A stretch of 64,000 nucleotides of DNA from Streptomyces olindensis (GCA_000696115.1 JJOH01000017.1:10775-74774); one strand, 5' to 3'; shown: positions 35,741 to 45,138, counted from the first letter of the stretch. The notes: generated by a model from the letters alone, not told the origin. Numbers and translations are program-made.

Positions 35741-37504
35741 TCAGAGCCGCTCGGGTGTCCGGATCCCCAGCAGGGCCATGCCCTGGTGCAGGGTGCGGGC
35801 CGTGACGTCGCAGAGGAACAGGCGGTTCTCGACCTGCTCCGGCGACTCGGCCTTCAGCACCGGGCACTTGTCGTAGAACGTCGTGTACAGCGACGCCAGC
35901 TGGTACAGGTACGCCGTCATCTTGTGCGGGGCGTACTCCGCCGCCGCCTCCGCCACCGTCGCCCCGAACGAGTCCACGTGCAGGCCGAGCGCGCGCTCCG
36001 CCGCGTGCAGCTCCAGCTCCGGGTGCGCGGCCGGGCGGGTCTCGCCGGCCTTGCGCAGGATCGACCGGATACGGGCGTAGGCGTACTGGAGGTAGACGGA
36101 CGTGTCGCCGTTCAGCGAGACCATCTGGTCCAGGTCGAACTTGTAGTCCCGGTTCGCCGACGTCGACAGGTCCGCGTACTTCACCGCGCCGATGCCCACC
36201 TGGGCGCCGCGCTCGGCGATCTCCTCCTCCGAGAGGTCCTGGGCCTTCTCCCGGACCACGGCCGACGCACGGTCGATCGCCTCGTCGAGGAGGTCGACCA
36301 GGCGGACCGTCTCGCCCTCACGGGTCTTGAACGGCTTGCCGTCCTTGCCGAGGACCGTGCCGAAGGCCAGCTGCACCGCGTGCACGTCCTCGTTCAGCCA
36401 GCCCGCGCGGCGGGCCGTCTCGAAGACCATCCTGAAGTGCAGCGACTGGCGGGCGTCCACCACGTACAGCAGCGTGTTCGCCTTGAGGTTGAAGACGCGG
36501 TCGCGGATCGCCGACAGGTCGGTCGCCGCGTAGCCGTAGCCGCCGTCCGACTTCTGCACGATCAGCGGGACCGGCTTTCCGTCCGGACCCTTGACGTCGT
36601 CGAAGAACACGCACAGCGCGCCCTCCGAGCGGACCGCCACGCCCGACTCCTCCAGGAGGCGGCACGTCTCCGCCAGCATGTCGTTGTACCCGGACTCGCC
36701 GACGATGTCGGGGTCGCGGACCTCCATGTCCAGCTTCTCGAAGACGGAGAAGAAGTAGATCTTCGACTCGTCGACGAACTTCTGCCACATGGCGAGCGTC
36801 TGCGGGTCGCCCGCCTGGAGGTCGACCACCCGGCGCCGGGCGCGCGTCTTGAACTCCTCGTCGGAGTCGAAGACCTTGCGGGCGGCCTTGTAGAGGCGGT
36901 CCAGGTTCGACATCGCCTCCTCACCGCTCACCTCGGCGGACTCGTGGTCCAGCTCGTGCGGGTGCTCGTCCAGGTACTGGATCAGCATGCCGAACTGGGT
37001 GCCCCAGTCGCCGATGTGGTGGCGGCGGACCACCGACTCGCCCGTGAACTCCAGCAGCCGCGTCACCGAGTCGCCGATCACCGCGGAGCGCAGGTGACCG
37101 ACGTGCATCTCCTTCGCCACGTTCGGCTGGGCGTAGTCGACGACCGTGACGCCCGGGTGCTCGGCCGTGGGCACGCCGAGGCGGCCCGTGTCGTCCGCGT
37201 ACCGCGCGGCCAGGTTCTCCGTGATCGCCCGGTCGGTGATCGTGATGTTCAGGAAGCCGGGCCCCGAGACCTCGACGTCCTGCAGCAGCTCACCCGACTC
37301 GACCCGGGAGACGACCTGCGTCGCCAGCTCCCGCGGGTTCGCCTTCTCCTTCTTCGCCAGGGCCAGGATCCCGTTGGCCTGGAAGTCGGCCCGGTCGCTT
37401 CGTCGCAGCAGCGGGTCCGCGGAGCCGGCCTGCGGCAGGGCTGCCGACAGGGCCGCCGCGAGGCGCTGATGGACGGAGTCGCTGAGGGACGTGACCGAGG
37501 CCAT
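35741..37504 (-). CDS. argS: arginyl-tRNA synthetase
   Basis: The 587-residue class I synthetase charges tRNA-Arg. The N-terminal additional domain leads into YAQPNVAKEMHVGHLRS, whose HVGH is the HIGH motif. A KMSKS motif is not evident, as is usual for many ArgRS. The C-terminal anticodon domain ends RTLHQGMALLGIRTPERL. The ATG with upstream GAGGAG gives MASVTSLSDSV. It is divergent from lysS, 149 bases apart. Confidence 0.96.
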   Translation of the reverse strand: MASVTSLSDSVHQRLAAALSAALPQAGSADPLLRRSDRADFQANGILALAKKEKANPRELATQVVSRVESGELLQDVEVSGPGFLNITITDRAITENLAARYADDTGRLGVPTAEHPGVTVVDYAQPNVAKEMHVGHLRSAVIGDSVTRLLEFTGESVVRRHHIGDWGTQFGMLIQYLDEHPHELDHESAEVSGEEAMSNLDRLYKAARKVFDSDEEFKTRARRRVVDLQAGDPQTLAMWQKFVDESKIYFFSVFEKLDMEVRDPDIVGESGYNDMLAETCRLLEESGVAVRSEGALCVFFDDVKGPDGKPVPLIVQKSDGGYGYAATDLSAIRDRVFNLKANTLLYVVDARQSLHFRMVFETARRAGWLNEDVHAVQLAFGTVLGKDGKPFKTREGETVRLVDLLDEAIDRASAVVREKAQDLSEEEIAERGAQVGIGAVKYADLSTSANRDYKFDLDQMVSLNGDTSVYLQYAYARIRSILRKAGETRPAAHPELELHAAERALGLHVDSFGATVAEAAAEYAPHKMTAYLYQLASLYTTFYDKCPVLKAESPEQVENRLFLCDVTARTLHQGMALLGIRTPERL

Positions 37505-37653
37505 AGGTAAAGGTGCCGTTCTCCTCGAGGGAATCGATAGACACGCCCAGTATCCCATGGGGGTAAAGCCGTTTTTCCGGGCGCGAGGGGGTCTGGGACA
37601 ATGTTGCGGTCAGCCGTGCGACCGTACCGGCTGCCCGATGCAGAAAGAAGGAC

Positions 37654-39402
37654 GTGCCGATCGTGGCTCAGAGCACCGAGACCACCGACTGGGTCTCCCG
37701 TTTCGCGGATGAGGTCATCGAGGAGTCGGAGCGCCGGGCCCCGGGCAAACCCGTCGTCGTCGCGTCCGGGCTGTCCCCGTCCGGCCCCATCCACCTCGGC
37801 AACCTCCGCGAGGTCATGACCCCGCACCTCGTCGCCGACGAGATCCGCCGCCGGGGACACCAGGTGCGCCACCTGATCTCCTGGGACGACTACGACCGCT
37901 ACCGCAAGGTGCCCAAGGGCATCGCCGGGGTCGACGAGGAGGCCTGGGCCGAGCACATCGGCAAGCCGCTGACGTCCGTCCCGGCGCCCAAGGGCTCCGC
38001 CCACCCGAACTGGGCCGAGCACTTCAAGGCCGCGATGATCGAGTCGCTGGCCGAGCTCGGCGTGGAGTTCGACGGGATCAGCCAGACCGAGCAGTACACC
38101 TCCGGCGTGTACCGCGAGCAGATCCTGCACGCCATGAAGCACCGCGGCGACATCGACGCCATCCTCGACCAGTACCGGACGAAGAAGGCCCCGGCCAAGA
38201 AGCAGCAGGGGCAGAAGCCGGTCGACGAGGCCGAGCTGGAGGCCGCCGAGGGCTCCGGCGCGGCCGCCGAGGACGACGGCAGCTCCGGCTCCGCCGGCTA
38301 CTTCCCGTACAAGCCGTACTGCGGCAACTGCGAGAAGGACCTCACCACCGTCACGTCCTACGACGACGACTCCACCGAGCTGACCTACGCCTGCACCGCG
38401 TGCGGCTTCTCGGAGACGGTCCGGCTCAACGAGTTCAACCGCGGCAAGCTGGTCTGGAAGGTCGACTGGCCCATGCGGTGGGCCTACGAGGGCGTCGTCT
38501 TCGAGCCGAGCGGCGTCGACCACTCCTCCCCGGGGTCGTCGTTCCAGGTCGGCGGGCAGATCGTCGGGATCTTCGGCGGCAAGCAGCCCATCGGCCCGAT
38601 GTACGCCTTCGTCGGCATCTCCGGCATGGCGAAGATGTCCTCCTCCAAGGGCGGCGTGCCCACCCCGGCCGACGCCCTGCAGATCATGGAGCCGCAGCTG
38701 CTGCGCTGGCTCTACGCCCGCCGCCGCCCCAACCAGTCCTTCAAAATCGCCTTCGACCAGGAGATCCAGCGGCTCTACGACGAGTGGGACCGGCTCGACG
38801 CCAAGGTCGCCGACGGCAGCGCCCTGCCCGCCGACGCCGCCGCGCACTCCCGCGCCGTACGCACGGCCGCCGGCGAGCTGCCCCGCACGCCCCGGCCGCT
38901 GCCCTACCGGACGCTCGCGTCCGTCGCGGACATCACCGCCGGGCACGAGGACCAGGCGCTGCGCATCCTCAGCGAGCTGGACCCGGAGCAGCCGCTGACC
39001 TCGCTCGACGAGGCCCGGCCCCGGTACGACAAGGCCGAGGCCTGGATCAACACGCACGTCCCCGCCGACCAGCGGACGATCGTGCGGGACGAGCCCGACG
39101 CCGAGCTGCTGAAGTCCCTCGACGAGCAGGGCCGCGAGTCGCTGCGGCTGCTGCTCGACGGGCTCGCCGAGCACTGGTCGCTCGACGGGCTGACCCACCT
39201 CGTGTACGGCGTGCCGAAGGTGCAGGCCGGGTTCTCCGCCGACGCCACGCCGAAGGAACTCCCGCCGGAGATCAAGACGGCCCAGCGGTCCTTCTTCGCG
39301 CTGCTGTACCACCTGCTCGTCGGGCGCGACACGGGGCCGCGCCTGCCCACGCTGCTGCTGGCGGTGGGGCAGGAGCGGGTCCGGCACCTGCTCGGGGAGT
39401 AG
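37654..39402 (+). CDS. lysS: lysyl-tRNA synthetase, class I
   Basis: 582 residues from GTG at 37654; a GTG at 37663 has the better distance from AAGAAGGA. This is the class I (archaeal-type) LysRS: ASGLSPSGPIHLGNLREV holds the HIGH motif and GMAKMSSSKGG the KMSKS motif. A zinc-ribbon-like stretch CGNCEKD...CTACGFSE sits in the middle, after an acidic, disordered loop at about residues 175-212. Class I LysRS in Streptomyces is established. It may coexist with a class II enzyme elsewhere. Confidence 0.95.
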   Translation: MPIVAQSTETTDWVSRFADEVIEESERRAPGKPVVVASGLSPSGPIHLGNLREVMTPHLVADEIRRRGHQVRHLISWDDYDRYRKVPKGIAGVDEEAWAEHIGKPLTSVPAPKGSAHPNWAEHFKAAMIESLAELGVEFDGISQTEQYTSGVYREQILHAMKHRGDIDAILDQYRTKKAPAKKQQGQKPVDEAELEAAEGSGAAAEDDGSSGSAGYFPYKPYCGNCEKDLTTVTSYDDDSTELTYACTACGFSETVRLNEFNRGKLVWKVDWPMRWAYEGVVFEPSGVDHSSPGSSFQVGGQIVGIFGGKQPIGPMYAFVGISGMAKMSSSKGGVPTPADALQIMEPQLLRWLYARRRPNQSFKIAFDQEIQRLYDEWDRLDAKVADGSALPADAAAHSRAVRTAAGELPRTPRPLPYRTLASVADITAGHEDQALRILSELDPEQPLTSLDEARPRYDKAEAWINTHVPADQRTIVRDEPDAELLKSLDEQGRESLRLLLDGLAEHWSLDGLTHLVYGVPKVQAGFSADATPKELPPEIKTAQRSFFALLYHLLVGRDTGPRLPTLLLAVGQERVRHLLGE

Positions 39403-39415
39403 TCACCGTCGTGAA

Positions 39416-39445
39416 AGAAGGGGCCCTCGGGTGAGGGCCCCTTCT
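39416..39445. terminator. bidirectional terminator between lysS and the DUF2637 gene
   Basis: A perfect 13-base inverted repeat (AGAAGGGGCCCTC with its complement) has a GGGT loop. It lies between convergent genes. T tracts are absent or very short on both strands. Confidence 0.8.
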
Positions 39446-39487
39446 CCTGTGTTCGCTTGTGCGCCCGCGCGATGTGGTCTTCTGCGC

Positions 39488-40771
39488 CTACGCGATGTGG
39501 TCTTCTTCCAGCTCCGCCGTGTGGCGCTTCTGGAAGCGTTCCACGAGGGACTTCAGCTCGCCGGGGCTGAGCGTCGTGCCGTAGGTGGCCTGGATGTTGT
39601 CGCCCAGGGCGCGGGGCGTGGGGTAGCTGCCGTCTATCGACTGGCGGAACACCTGGTAGTACGCCTCCTCGTCCGGCTCGGGGGCCGGGGGCGTGCCGCC
39701 GCCCTCACCGAGTTCCCGCGTGCGGTTCGGGCCCACCGGTATCGGGAAGCTGCCGGTGTCCTCCGGGGACGGCGGCTCACGGTCGTACTGCGGCTGGTAC
39801 TGCTCCGCCTCCTGCTGCTCCGCGATCCACTGGGCGTAGTGCTCGGCGGGGTCGTAGTTCGGGTCGTAGCCGCCCTGGTACTCGACCTCGCGCGGGGTGT
39901 TGAACCACGGGCTCTGGTCCGGCACGGACTCCTGCTCCGGGTACTCGGCCTCGGGGCCGCTGTCGAGCTCCAGGCGCTGCTCGCCGGCCGGCGCCGCCCG
40001 CTGCGGGTCCGGTGCCGGCCCCTCGGCCCGACGGCCCGCCGTCACCGCGGTCTGCGGCGGAGGCGGCGGTATCAACGCCGGCTCGATGCCCGCCGCCGCC
40101 AGCCCCGCCGGGGCCGTTTCCGCCAGGGGAACCCCGTAGCGCGCCAGCCTCAGCGGCATCAGGGACTCCACCGGCGCCTTCCTGCGCCACGAGCGGCCGA
40201 AACGGGAGCGCAGCCGCGCCTGGTAGACGAGACGTTCCTGCTCCAGCTTGATCACCTGGTCGTAGGAGCGCAGCTCCCAGAGCTTCATGCGGCGCCAGAG
40301 GAGGAACGTGGGCACGGGAGAGAGGAGCCAGCGGGTGAGGCGGACGCCCTCCATGTGCTTGTCGGCCGTGATGTCGGCGATCCGGCCGATCGCGTGGCGG
40401 GCCGCCTCGACCGCGACCACGAACAGGATCGGGATGACCGCGTGCATGCCCACGCCCAGCGGGTCCGGCCAGGCCGCCGCGCCGTTGAAGGCGATCGTCG
40501 CCGCCGTCAGCAGCCACGCCGTCTGGCGCAGCAGGGGGAACGGGATCCTAATCCAGGTGAGGAGCAGGTCCAGGGCCAGCAGGACGCAGATGCCCGCGTC
40601 GATGCCGATCGGGAAGACGTAGGAGAAGTTCCCGAAGCCCTTCTTCAGGGCCAACTCGCGGACCGCCGCGTACGAACCGGCGAAGCCGATACCGGCGATG
40701 ATCACGGCGCCGGCCACGACCACGCCGATGAGAACGCGGTGCATCCGAGTCAGCTGCAGTGGCGCGGCCAC
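39488..40771 (-). CDS. DUF2637 membrane protein (SpdB-like)
   Basis: 427 residues. Four N-terminal membrane segments (VLIGVVVAGAVIIAGIGFAG; DAGICVLLALDLLLTWI; TAWLLTAATIAFNGAAAW; IPILFVVAVEAARHAI) form the DUF2637 module. A basic coiled region and a long acidic, Pro/Gln-rich tail follow, with a C-terminal helical part (VFRQSIDGSYPTPRALGDNI) resembling DNA- or plasmid-transfer-associated helices. DUF2637 includes plasmid spread proteins (SpdB), but no plasmid genes are here. The GTG at 40771 is chosen because GGGGAGGGGA lies 6 bases upstream. Confidence 0.85.
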   Translation of the reverse strand: MAAPLQLTRMHRVLIGVVVAGAVIIAGIGFAGSYAAVRELALKKGFGNFSYVFPIGIDAGICVLLALDLLLTWIRIPFPLLRQTAWLLTAATIAFNGAAAWPDPLGVGMHAVIPILFVVAVEAARHAIGRIADITADKHMEGVRLTRWLLSPVPTFLLWRRMKLWELRSYDQVIKLEQERLVYQARLRSRFGRSWRRKAPVESLMPLRLARYGVPLAETAPAGLAAAGIEPALIPPPPPQTAVTAGRRAEGPAPDPQRAAPAGEQRLELDSGPEAEYPEQESVPDQSPWFNTPREVEYQGGYDPNYDPAEHYAQWIAEQQEAEQYQPQYDREPPSPEDTGSFPIPVGPNRTRELGEGGGTPPAPEPDEEAYYQVFRQSIDGSYPTPRALGDNIQATYGTTLSPGELKSLVERFQKRHTAELEEDHIA

Positions 40772-40859
40772 CCGTACTCCCCTCCCCTTGCGTGTTGTTG
40801 CGCGCAACAGGGTGGCACATGTGTCCGGAGAACGGGTGGCCGGTTCCCGTCGGGCCTGT

Positions 40860-41765
40860 TCAGCTCTTCGACGCGGGCTTCTTGGACGGCGACTGCGACG
40901 CGTCCTTCGACGGCTCGTCCGCGGCTGCCTTGGACGCCGACTCCGAAGGGGCCTTCGACTCGTCCTTCGACGGGGTCTTGGACGGCGCGCCGCCCGCCGC
41001 GCCGCCGCCCGCGCCGTTGGCCTCGGACACCGCCGCGACGGCCTCCTTGGCGGCCTTCTTCGCGTCCTTCAGCAGGTCGTCGGCGCTCGGGGACTTGTCA
41101 CCGGCCAGGCCCGCGCCGTTGTAGTCGACGGTGACGACGACGTTCTCCACGCGCGCCACGATCGTCTGCTGCTTGAAGGTGCCTTCCTTCTTCTTCAGGT
41201 CGTAGCGGACGGCCGTCGCCTGGTCGCCCGTTCCGGACACCGGCTCCGACTTGACGCCCTTGGCGCCCTCCGCGGCCTGCGCGTCCTGGACCTGCTTCTC
41301 GTAGTACTCCTGCGCCAGCTTGTCGGCCGGGCCGCGGGTGACGTCCGACTCGAAGCGCAGCATCGACACGTTGAGCCAGCGGAACTGCGAGCCCTTCACG
41401 CCGTTGTTGTCGAGGCTGTTCCAGGAGCAGCTGCCGCGCGTGGAGATGTCGTCCGACTTGCCCTCCTTGCCCGACTTGCTCTCCGGGACGAGGTCCTCCA
41501 GCGTCTTCTTCGACAGCACCTTGCAGGACTCCGGAAGCTTGCCGTACGCCGCCGCCTCCACGGTCGGCGACGGGCTCGCGGACGCCGACGCGGCGGCCTT
41601 CGCGGCCTTGTCCGTGCTGCCGTCGGAGCCGGAGTCCGAGGAGCAGCCGGCTGCGACCAGCATCACGGGGACGGCGGCCGCGCAGACAAGGACGCGGCTC
41701 AGGCGCTTCACTCGCTGCTCTCGCTCTTCTCGCTGTGCTCGTCGCTGCATGGTTCCTTCACTCAT
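40860..41765 (-). CDS. DUF3558 lipoprotein
   Basis: 301 residues. A basic start and hydrophobic segment end in the lipobox VAAGC, followed by a Ser/Asp linker. The DUF3558 domain has a pair of cysteines (PESCKVLS and GSCSWNS) likely disulfide-linked, as in the family. The C-terminal tail is a low-complexity Ala/Lys/Ser/Pro region (KTPSKDESKAPSES). It is a surface lipoprotein of unknown role, upstream of the DUF2637 gene and downstream of a second DUF3558 gene. Confidence 0.87.
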   Translation of the reverse strand: MSEGTMQRRAQREEREQRVKRLSRVLVCAAAVPVMLVAAGCSSDSGSDGSTDKAAKAAASASASPSPTVEAAAYGKLPESCKVLSKKTLEDLVPESKSGKEGKSDDISTRGSCSWNSLDNNGVKGSQFRWLNVSMLRFESDVTRGPADKLAQEYYEKQVQDAQAAEGAKGVKSEPVSGTGDQATAVRYDLKKKEGTFKQQTIVARVENVVVTVDYNGAGLAGDKSPSADDLLKDAKKAAKEAVAAVSEANGAGGGAAGGAPSKTPSKDESKAPSESASKAAADEPSKDASQSPSKKPASKS

Positions 41766-41884
41766 GACGCTCGTGATTCCCTGCGGTCGGAACGGGTCCG
41801 AGTGGTCACCGTACGCGGTGAGGCAGCGGTGTGTTCTTCCTTCGGGTGCTTTGCGGGTGCGCGTGAAGGGGCCGTGAAGGGGGC

Positions 41885-42736
41885 TCAGTCGCTCAGTGAA
41901 TCGGCCAGCCGGGAGGCCAGTTTCTGGGCCCTGTCCTGCATTTCCTGGCTGTCCGGGACGACGCCGATCGCCGCCGGCTGCTCGGCGTACTCGATGGTCA
42001 CGATGACGTTGGACGTGCGGAACGCCACAGTCACCGTCCGCTGCTTGGCCGTCGAACCGGAACTGCTCAGCTCGTCGTCGAGGAACGCCTCGTCGCCCAG
42101 TTCCTCCAGGACGCGCGGCTGGAGTTCGGTCGGGGTGGCCGAGGCGGACGCCGGGGGCGAGGAGGAGCCGGACGGGGAGGGCGAGCTGCTAAGGGCGTCC
42201 GAGCCGCTCGGGGCGTCCGAGGCGCCGCCCGCCGGGGTGCTGCCGGCGGCGGGGGTCTCCGTGGCGGCAGTCACGGTGGCGGTCGGCTCGGGCAGGTGGG
42301 CCGCCGCCTCCTTCTCCGCGAAGAGCTGCTCGGCCTGGCTGTCGTCGCTGACGGCGTTGTCGTAGGAGACGACCCGTTCGAAGTCGATGAGCAGGTGGTC
42401 GGTGGCGTCCCGGGAGTCGACCTTCCAGCGGCAGCCGACCTTGCGGTCGGTGTCGTAGGTGAGCGTCGCCTCGCCCTCGTAGGCCGTCTCGCGCTGGTCG
42501 GCGTCGGTGATCTGCCGGATGCCGGGCAGGAGTTCGTCGAGCGTGCCGTGGCCGACCGCGGTGCAGGGCTCCGGCAGTGTGCGGTAGCGGCCCGGCTCGG
42601 CGGCGGCCGACGCCGTGCCCGCGTCGCCCGGGTTGGAGTCGTCCGTCGTGCCGCCGTCGCCCGAGCCGCCGGTGCAGCCGGCCAGCAGCGCCGCGAGGAG
42701 CGCGGCGATACCCGGTACGTACGCCTTCCGTTGCAC
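41885..42736 (-). CDS. DUF3558 lipoprotein, second copy
   Basis: 283 residues from a GTG preceded by GAGGAG. The lipobox is LLAGC. The paired cysteines PEPCTAVG and KVGCRWK sit in the DUF3558 fold. A 60-residue Ser/Pro/Ala linker splits the domain before the C-terminal strand-rich part (TVTVAFRTSNVIVTIEYA). The related gene directly downstream suggests an old duplication, and the two diverge strongly outside the domain. Confidence 0.87.
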   Translation of the reverse strand: MQRKAYVPGIAALLAALLAGCTGGSGDGGTTDDSNPGDAGTASAAAEPGRYRTLPEPCTAVGHGTLDELLPGIRQITDADQRETAYEGEATLTYDTDRKVGCRWKVDSRDATDHLLIDFERVVSYDNAVSDDSQAEQLFAEKEAAAHLPEPTATVTAATETPAAGSTPAGGASDAPSGSDALSSSPSPSGSSSPPASASATPTELQPRVLEELGDEAFLDDELSSSGSTAKQRTVTVAFRTSNVIVTIEYAEQPAAIGVVPDSQEMQDRAQKLASRLADSLSD

Positions 42737-42907
42737 GTGGGGGCTCCTCTCGACGCGGATATTGGCTTGCCGCCGCGGGGCGGCCGATGAACACAATGTG
42801 TATCGCACGCACAGCCGTGGACGCCGGTCCGATTTCCCTTTCGTCGACCTTGGCTCCGGTAAGTGCTCTTGAGGACTTCTGTTCGTTTACGGGGGATTGA
42901 GGACGCT

Positions 42908-44101
42908 ATGTCGTATGTAGAGATACCTGGTGCGAAGGTGCCGATCCGGATGTGGACCGACCCGGCCTCGGTCGAGGACTCGGCGCTCCAGCAGCTCCGG
43001 AACGTCGCCACGCTGCCCTGGATCAAGGGCCTGGCCGTCATGCCCGACGTGCACTACGGCAAGGGTGCGACGGTCGGCTCGGTCATCGCGATGAAGGGCG
43101 CGGTCTGCCCGGCGGCGGTGGGCGTCGACATCGGCTGCGGAATGTCGGCGGTGAAGACGTCCCTGACGGCGAACGACCTTCCCGGCGACCTCTCACGGCT
43201 CCGCTCGCGGATCGAGCAGGTGATTCCGGTGGGGCGGGGGATGCATGCCGATCCTGTCGACCCGGGGCGGCTGCACGGGTTCGGCATGGCCGGGTGGGAC
43301 GAGTTCTGGGGGCGGTTCGACGGGGTGGCGGAGGCGGTGCGGTTCCGGCGGGAACGGGCGGGGGCGCAAATGGGAACCCTTGGCCAAGGGAATCACTTTG
43401 TCGAAGTCTGCACTGATACAACCGGTTCTGTCTGGCTCATGCTCCATTCCGGTTCCCGGAACATCGGCAAGGAACTGGCCGAGCACCACATCGGGGTGGC
43501 TCAGAAGCTCCCGCACAACCAGGGGCTGGTCGACCGCGACCTCGCCGTGTTCGTCGCGGACACCCCGCAGATGGCGGCGTACCGCAACGACCTGTTCTGG
43601 GCGCAGGAGTACGCGAAGTACAACCGCTCGATCATGATGGCGCTCCTGAAGGACGTGATCCGCAAGGAGTTCAAGAAGGCGAAGCCGGCCTTCGAGCCGG
43701 AGATCAGCGCGCACCACAACTACGTGGCCGAGGAGCGCTACGACGGCATGGACCTGCTCGTGACCCGCAAGGGCGCGATCCGGGCGGGCTCCGGCGAGTA
43801 CGGCATCATCCCGGGCTCCATGGGCACGGGTTCGTACATCGTGAAGGGCCTCGGCAACGACAAGTCCTTCAACTCCGCCTCGCACGGCGCGGGCCGGCGC
43901 ATGAGCCGCAACGCGGCCAAGCGCCGGTTCTCGACGAAGGACCTGGAGGAGCAGACGCGGGGCGTGGAGTGCCGCAAGGACTCCGGCGTCGTGGACGAGA
44001 TCCCGGGCGCCTACAAGCCGATCGAGCAGGTCATCGACCAGCAGCGCGACCTGGTGGAGGTCGTGGCGAAGCTGAAGCAGGTCGTGTGCGTGAAGGGCTG
44101 A
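42908..44101 (+). CDS. rtcB: RtcB RNA ligase
   Basis: The 397-residue GTP-dependent ligase joins 2',3'-cyclic-phosphate or 3'-phosphate ends to 5'-OH ends. Metal ligands are visible in GVDIGCGMSA (Cys), GTLGQGNHFVEV (His) and LMLHSGSRNIG (His). The guanylated histidine is in SASHGAGRRMSR. Normal bacterial length. It repairs tRNA/rRNA breaks in bacteria. The ATG with upstream GGGGGATTGAGG is used. No RtcA or RtcR is nearby. A homing endonuclease gene lies just downstream. Confidence 0.95.
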   Translation: MSYVEIPGAKVPIRMWTDPASVEDSALQQLRNVATLPWIKGLAVMPDVHYGKGATVGSVIAMKGAVCPAAVGVDIGCGMSAVKTSLTANDLPGDLSRLRSRIEQVIPVGRGMHADPVDPGRLHGFGMAGWDEFWGRFDGVAEAVRFRRERAGAQMGTLGQGNHFVEVCTDTTGSVWLMLHSGSRNIGKELAEHHIGVAQKLPHNQGLVDRDLAVFVADTPQMAAYRNDLFWAQEYAKYNRSIMMALLKDVIRKEFKKAKPAFEPEISAHHNYVAEERYDGMDLLVTRKGAIRAGSGEYGIIPGSMGTGSYIVKGLGNDKSFNSASHGAGRRMSRNAAKRRFSTKDLEEQTRGVECRKDSGVVDEIPGAYKPIEQVIDQQRDLVEVVAKLKQVVCVKG

Positions 44102-44107
44102 CAGGCG

Positions 44108-44133
44108 AGGGCCCCGGTCGGGACCGGGGCCCT
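44108..44133. terminator. terminator between rtcB and the homing endonuclease gene
   Basis: AGGGCCCCGGTC and its complement form a 12-base stem with a minimal loop, 7 bases past the rtcB stop. It lies between convergent genes and can serve both. There is no T tract. Confidence 0.8.
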
Positions 44134-44143
44134 CGGCGTGTCG

Positions 44144-44977
44144 TTATTCGCTGCCGGGTCGGGGCACTTGGCCGCTGCGCAGACGCCAGAGCCGCAGATT
44201 GCAACTCTGGACGGTTCTGCCGAGCGCGACTGCTGCGGCCGTTGGGCTGTTGATTTTCAGCAGAATTCGGTCCTCGTGGTCAGTCCAGCGGCGTTTTGTG
44301 TACGCGGACCGCATTCCGGCGGGACGCACCCACGTGGTCAGGGACGAGGCTGCCGCTCGTTTGTGCTCCAAGGACAAGCAGCCTGGGTAGTAAAGTTCGG
44401 CCGCCAGGCGCTGGGCCACTTCCATCGTATAGAGGACGTTGTAGATGCCGTCGCGGCTGTTGCGCTTCGGGATGCGTTCGGCTCCCGTGACCTCTTTCGC
44501 GTAGCCGCAGATGTAGGACGCCATGGCGGTGCTGGCCGTGGTGAGGGAGATGAAGGGGAACCCTTTGCCTGTGTAGCCCACTGAACCATCGGCGTCGATG
44601 ACGCCCCGCAGATAGTCCGGGCTGGAAAACGCGAGACGCGGCGGAGCGATCGTTCTGGATTTGCGGCCGTATGGCAGCCCGAGTGCGCTCAGCTTGGTCC
44701 TGGCTTCGAGGGAGCACAGGCTCCACGTGACCGAGGTGTGTGCCTCGGAGAAATTGGTGGACCGATCGCGCGTCGTGATGCTGCTGTAGAACGGCGTCAG
44801 CTTCTGGAATTCCTTAAGAACGTCGACATCGCGAGCATTGAGCTCGACGGTCAACTTGCCCTTCTGTCCGGCACCTCGCTGCAGATGCCCATCCGCCTGC
44901 AAGAAGCCGAACATGTACGCGTACTCGGGGACCGTGAGGTCCATGAATCGGTGAGCGCTAGGCTCGCAGTCAGCCAC
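44144..44977 (-). CDS. free-standing LAGLIDADG homing endonuclease
   Basis: 277 residues. Two LAGLIDADG helices, YMFGFLQADG (about 21-30) and LRGVIDADG (about 123-131), are about 100 residues apart, as in monomeric homing enzymes. Both carry the catalytic acid. A C-terminal SANT/Myb-like module (RRWTDHEDRILLKI...ALGRTVQSCNLRLWRLRSG) should add DNA contact. The GTG start has AGAGG 7 bases upstream. The gene is visibly less GC-rich than its neighbours (my rough estimate is near 60%) and uses A/T third positions freely, which points to recent transfer. No intein or intron host is seen. Confidence 0.85.
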   Translation of the reverse strand: MADCEPSAHRFMDLTVPEYAYMFGFLQADGHLQRGAGQKGKLTVELNARDVDVLKEFQKLTPFYSSITTRDRSTNFSEAHTSVTWSLCSLEARTKLSALGLPYGRKSRTIAPPRLAFSSPDYLRGVIDADGSVGYTGKGFPFISLTTASTAMASYICGYAKEVTGAERIPKRNSRDGIYNVLYTMEVAQRLAAELYYPGCLSLEHKRAAASSLTTWVRPAGMRSAYTKRRWTDHEDRILLKINSPTAAAVALGRTVQSCNLRLWRLRSGQVPRPGSE

Positions 44978-45005
44978 AGGGAAGCCTCTACTTCCTTGTC
45001 GGTCA

Positions 45006-45041
45006 GGCCCTTGCCCGGGACCGGCATCCCGGGCGAGGGCC
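45006..45041. other. strong hairpin upstream of the homing endonuclease
   Basis: GGCCC-TT-GCCCGGGA pairs with TCCCGGGC-GA-GGGCC around a short loop. The hairpin sits 28 bases before the start of the endonuclease gene and past the end of the convergently read SDR region. It could be a terminator that shields the gene, or a structured edge of a mobile segment. Confidence 0.4.
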
Positions 45042-45138
45042 GTCGCTTTGATGGTGTGGCGTGAGCCTAGAGCGCCAGTTCAGTCGCTGTTCGGATGATC
45101 GGGTGGGTTCACTCCTGTGAGTTATGCCGACGAGGGCA

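Noticed and set aside
45050..45130. Possible tRNA-like remnant near the homing endonuclease
   Set aside because: GGGTTCACTCC resembles a T-arm, but no acceptor or anticodon stem can be paired around it.
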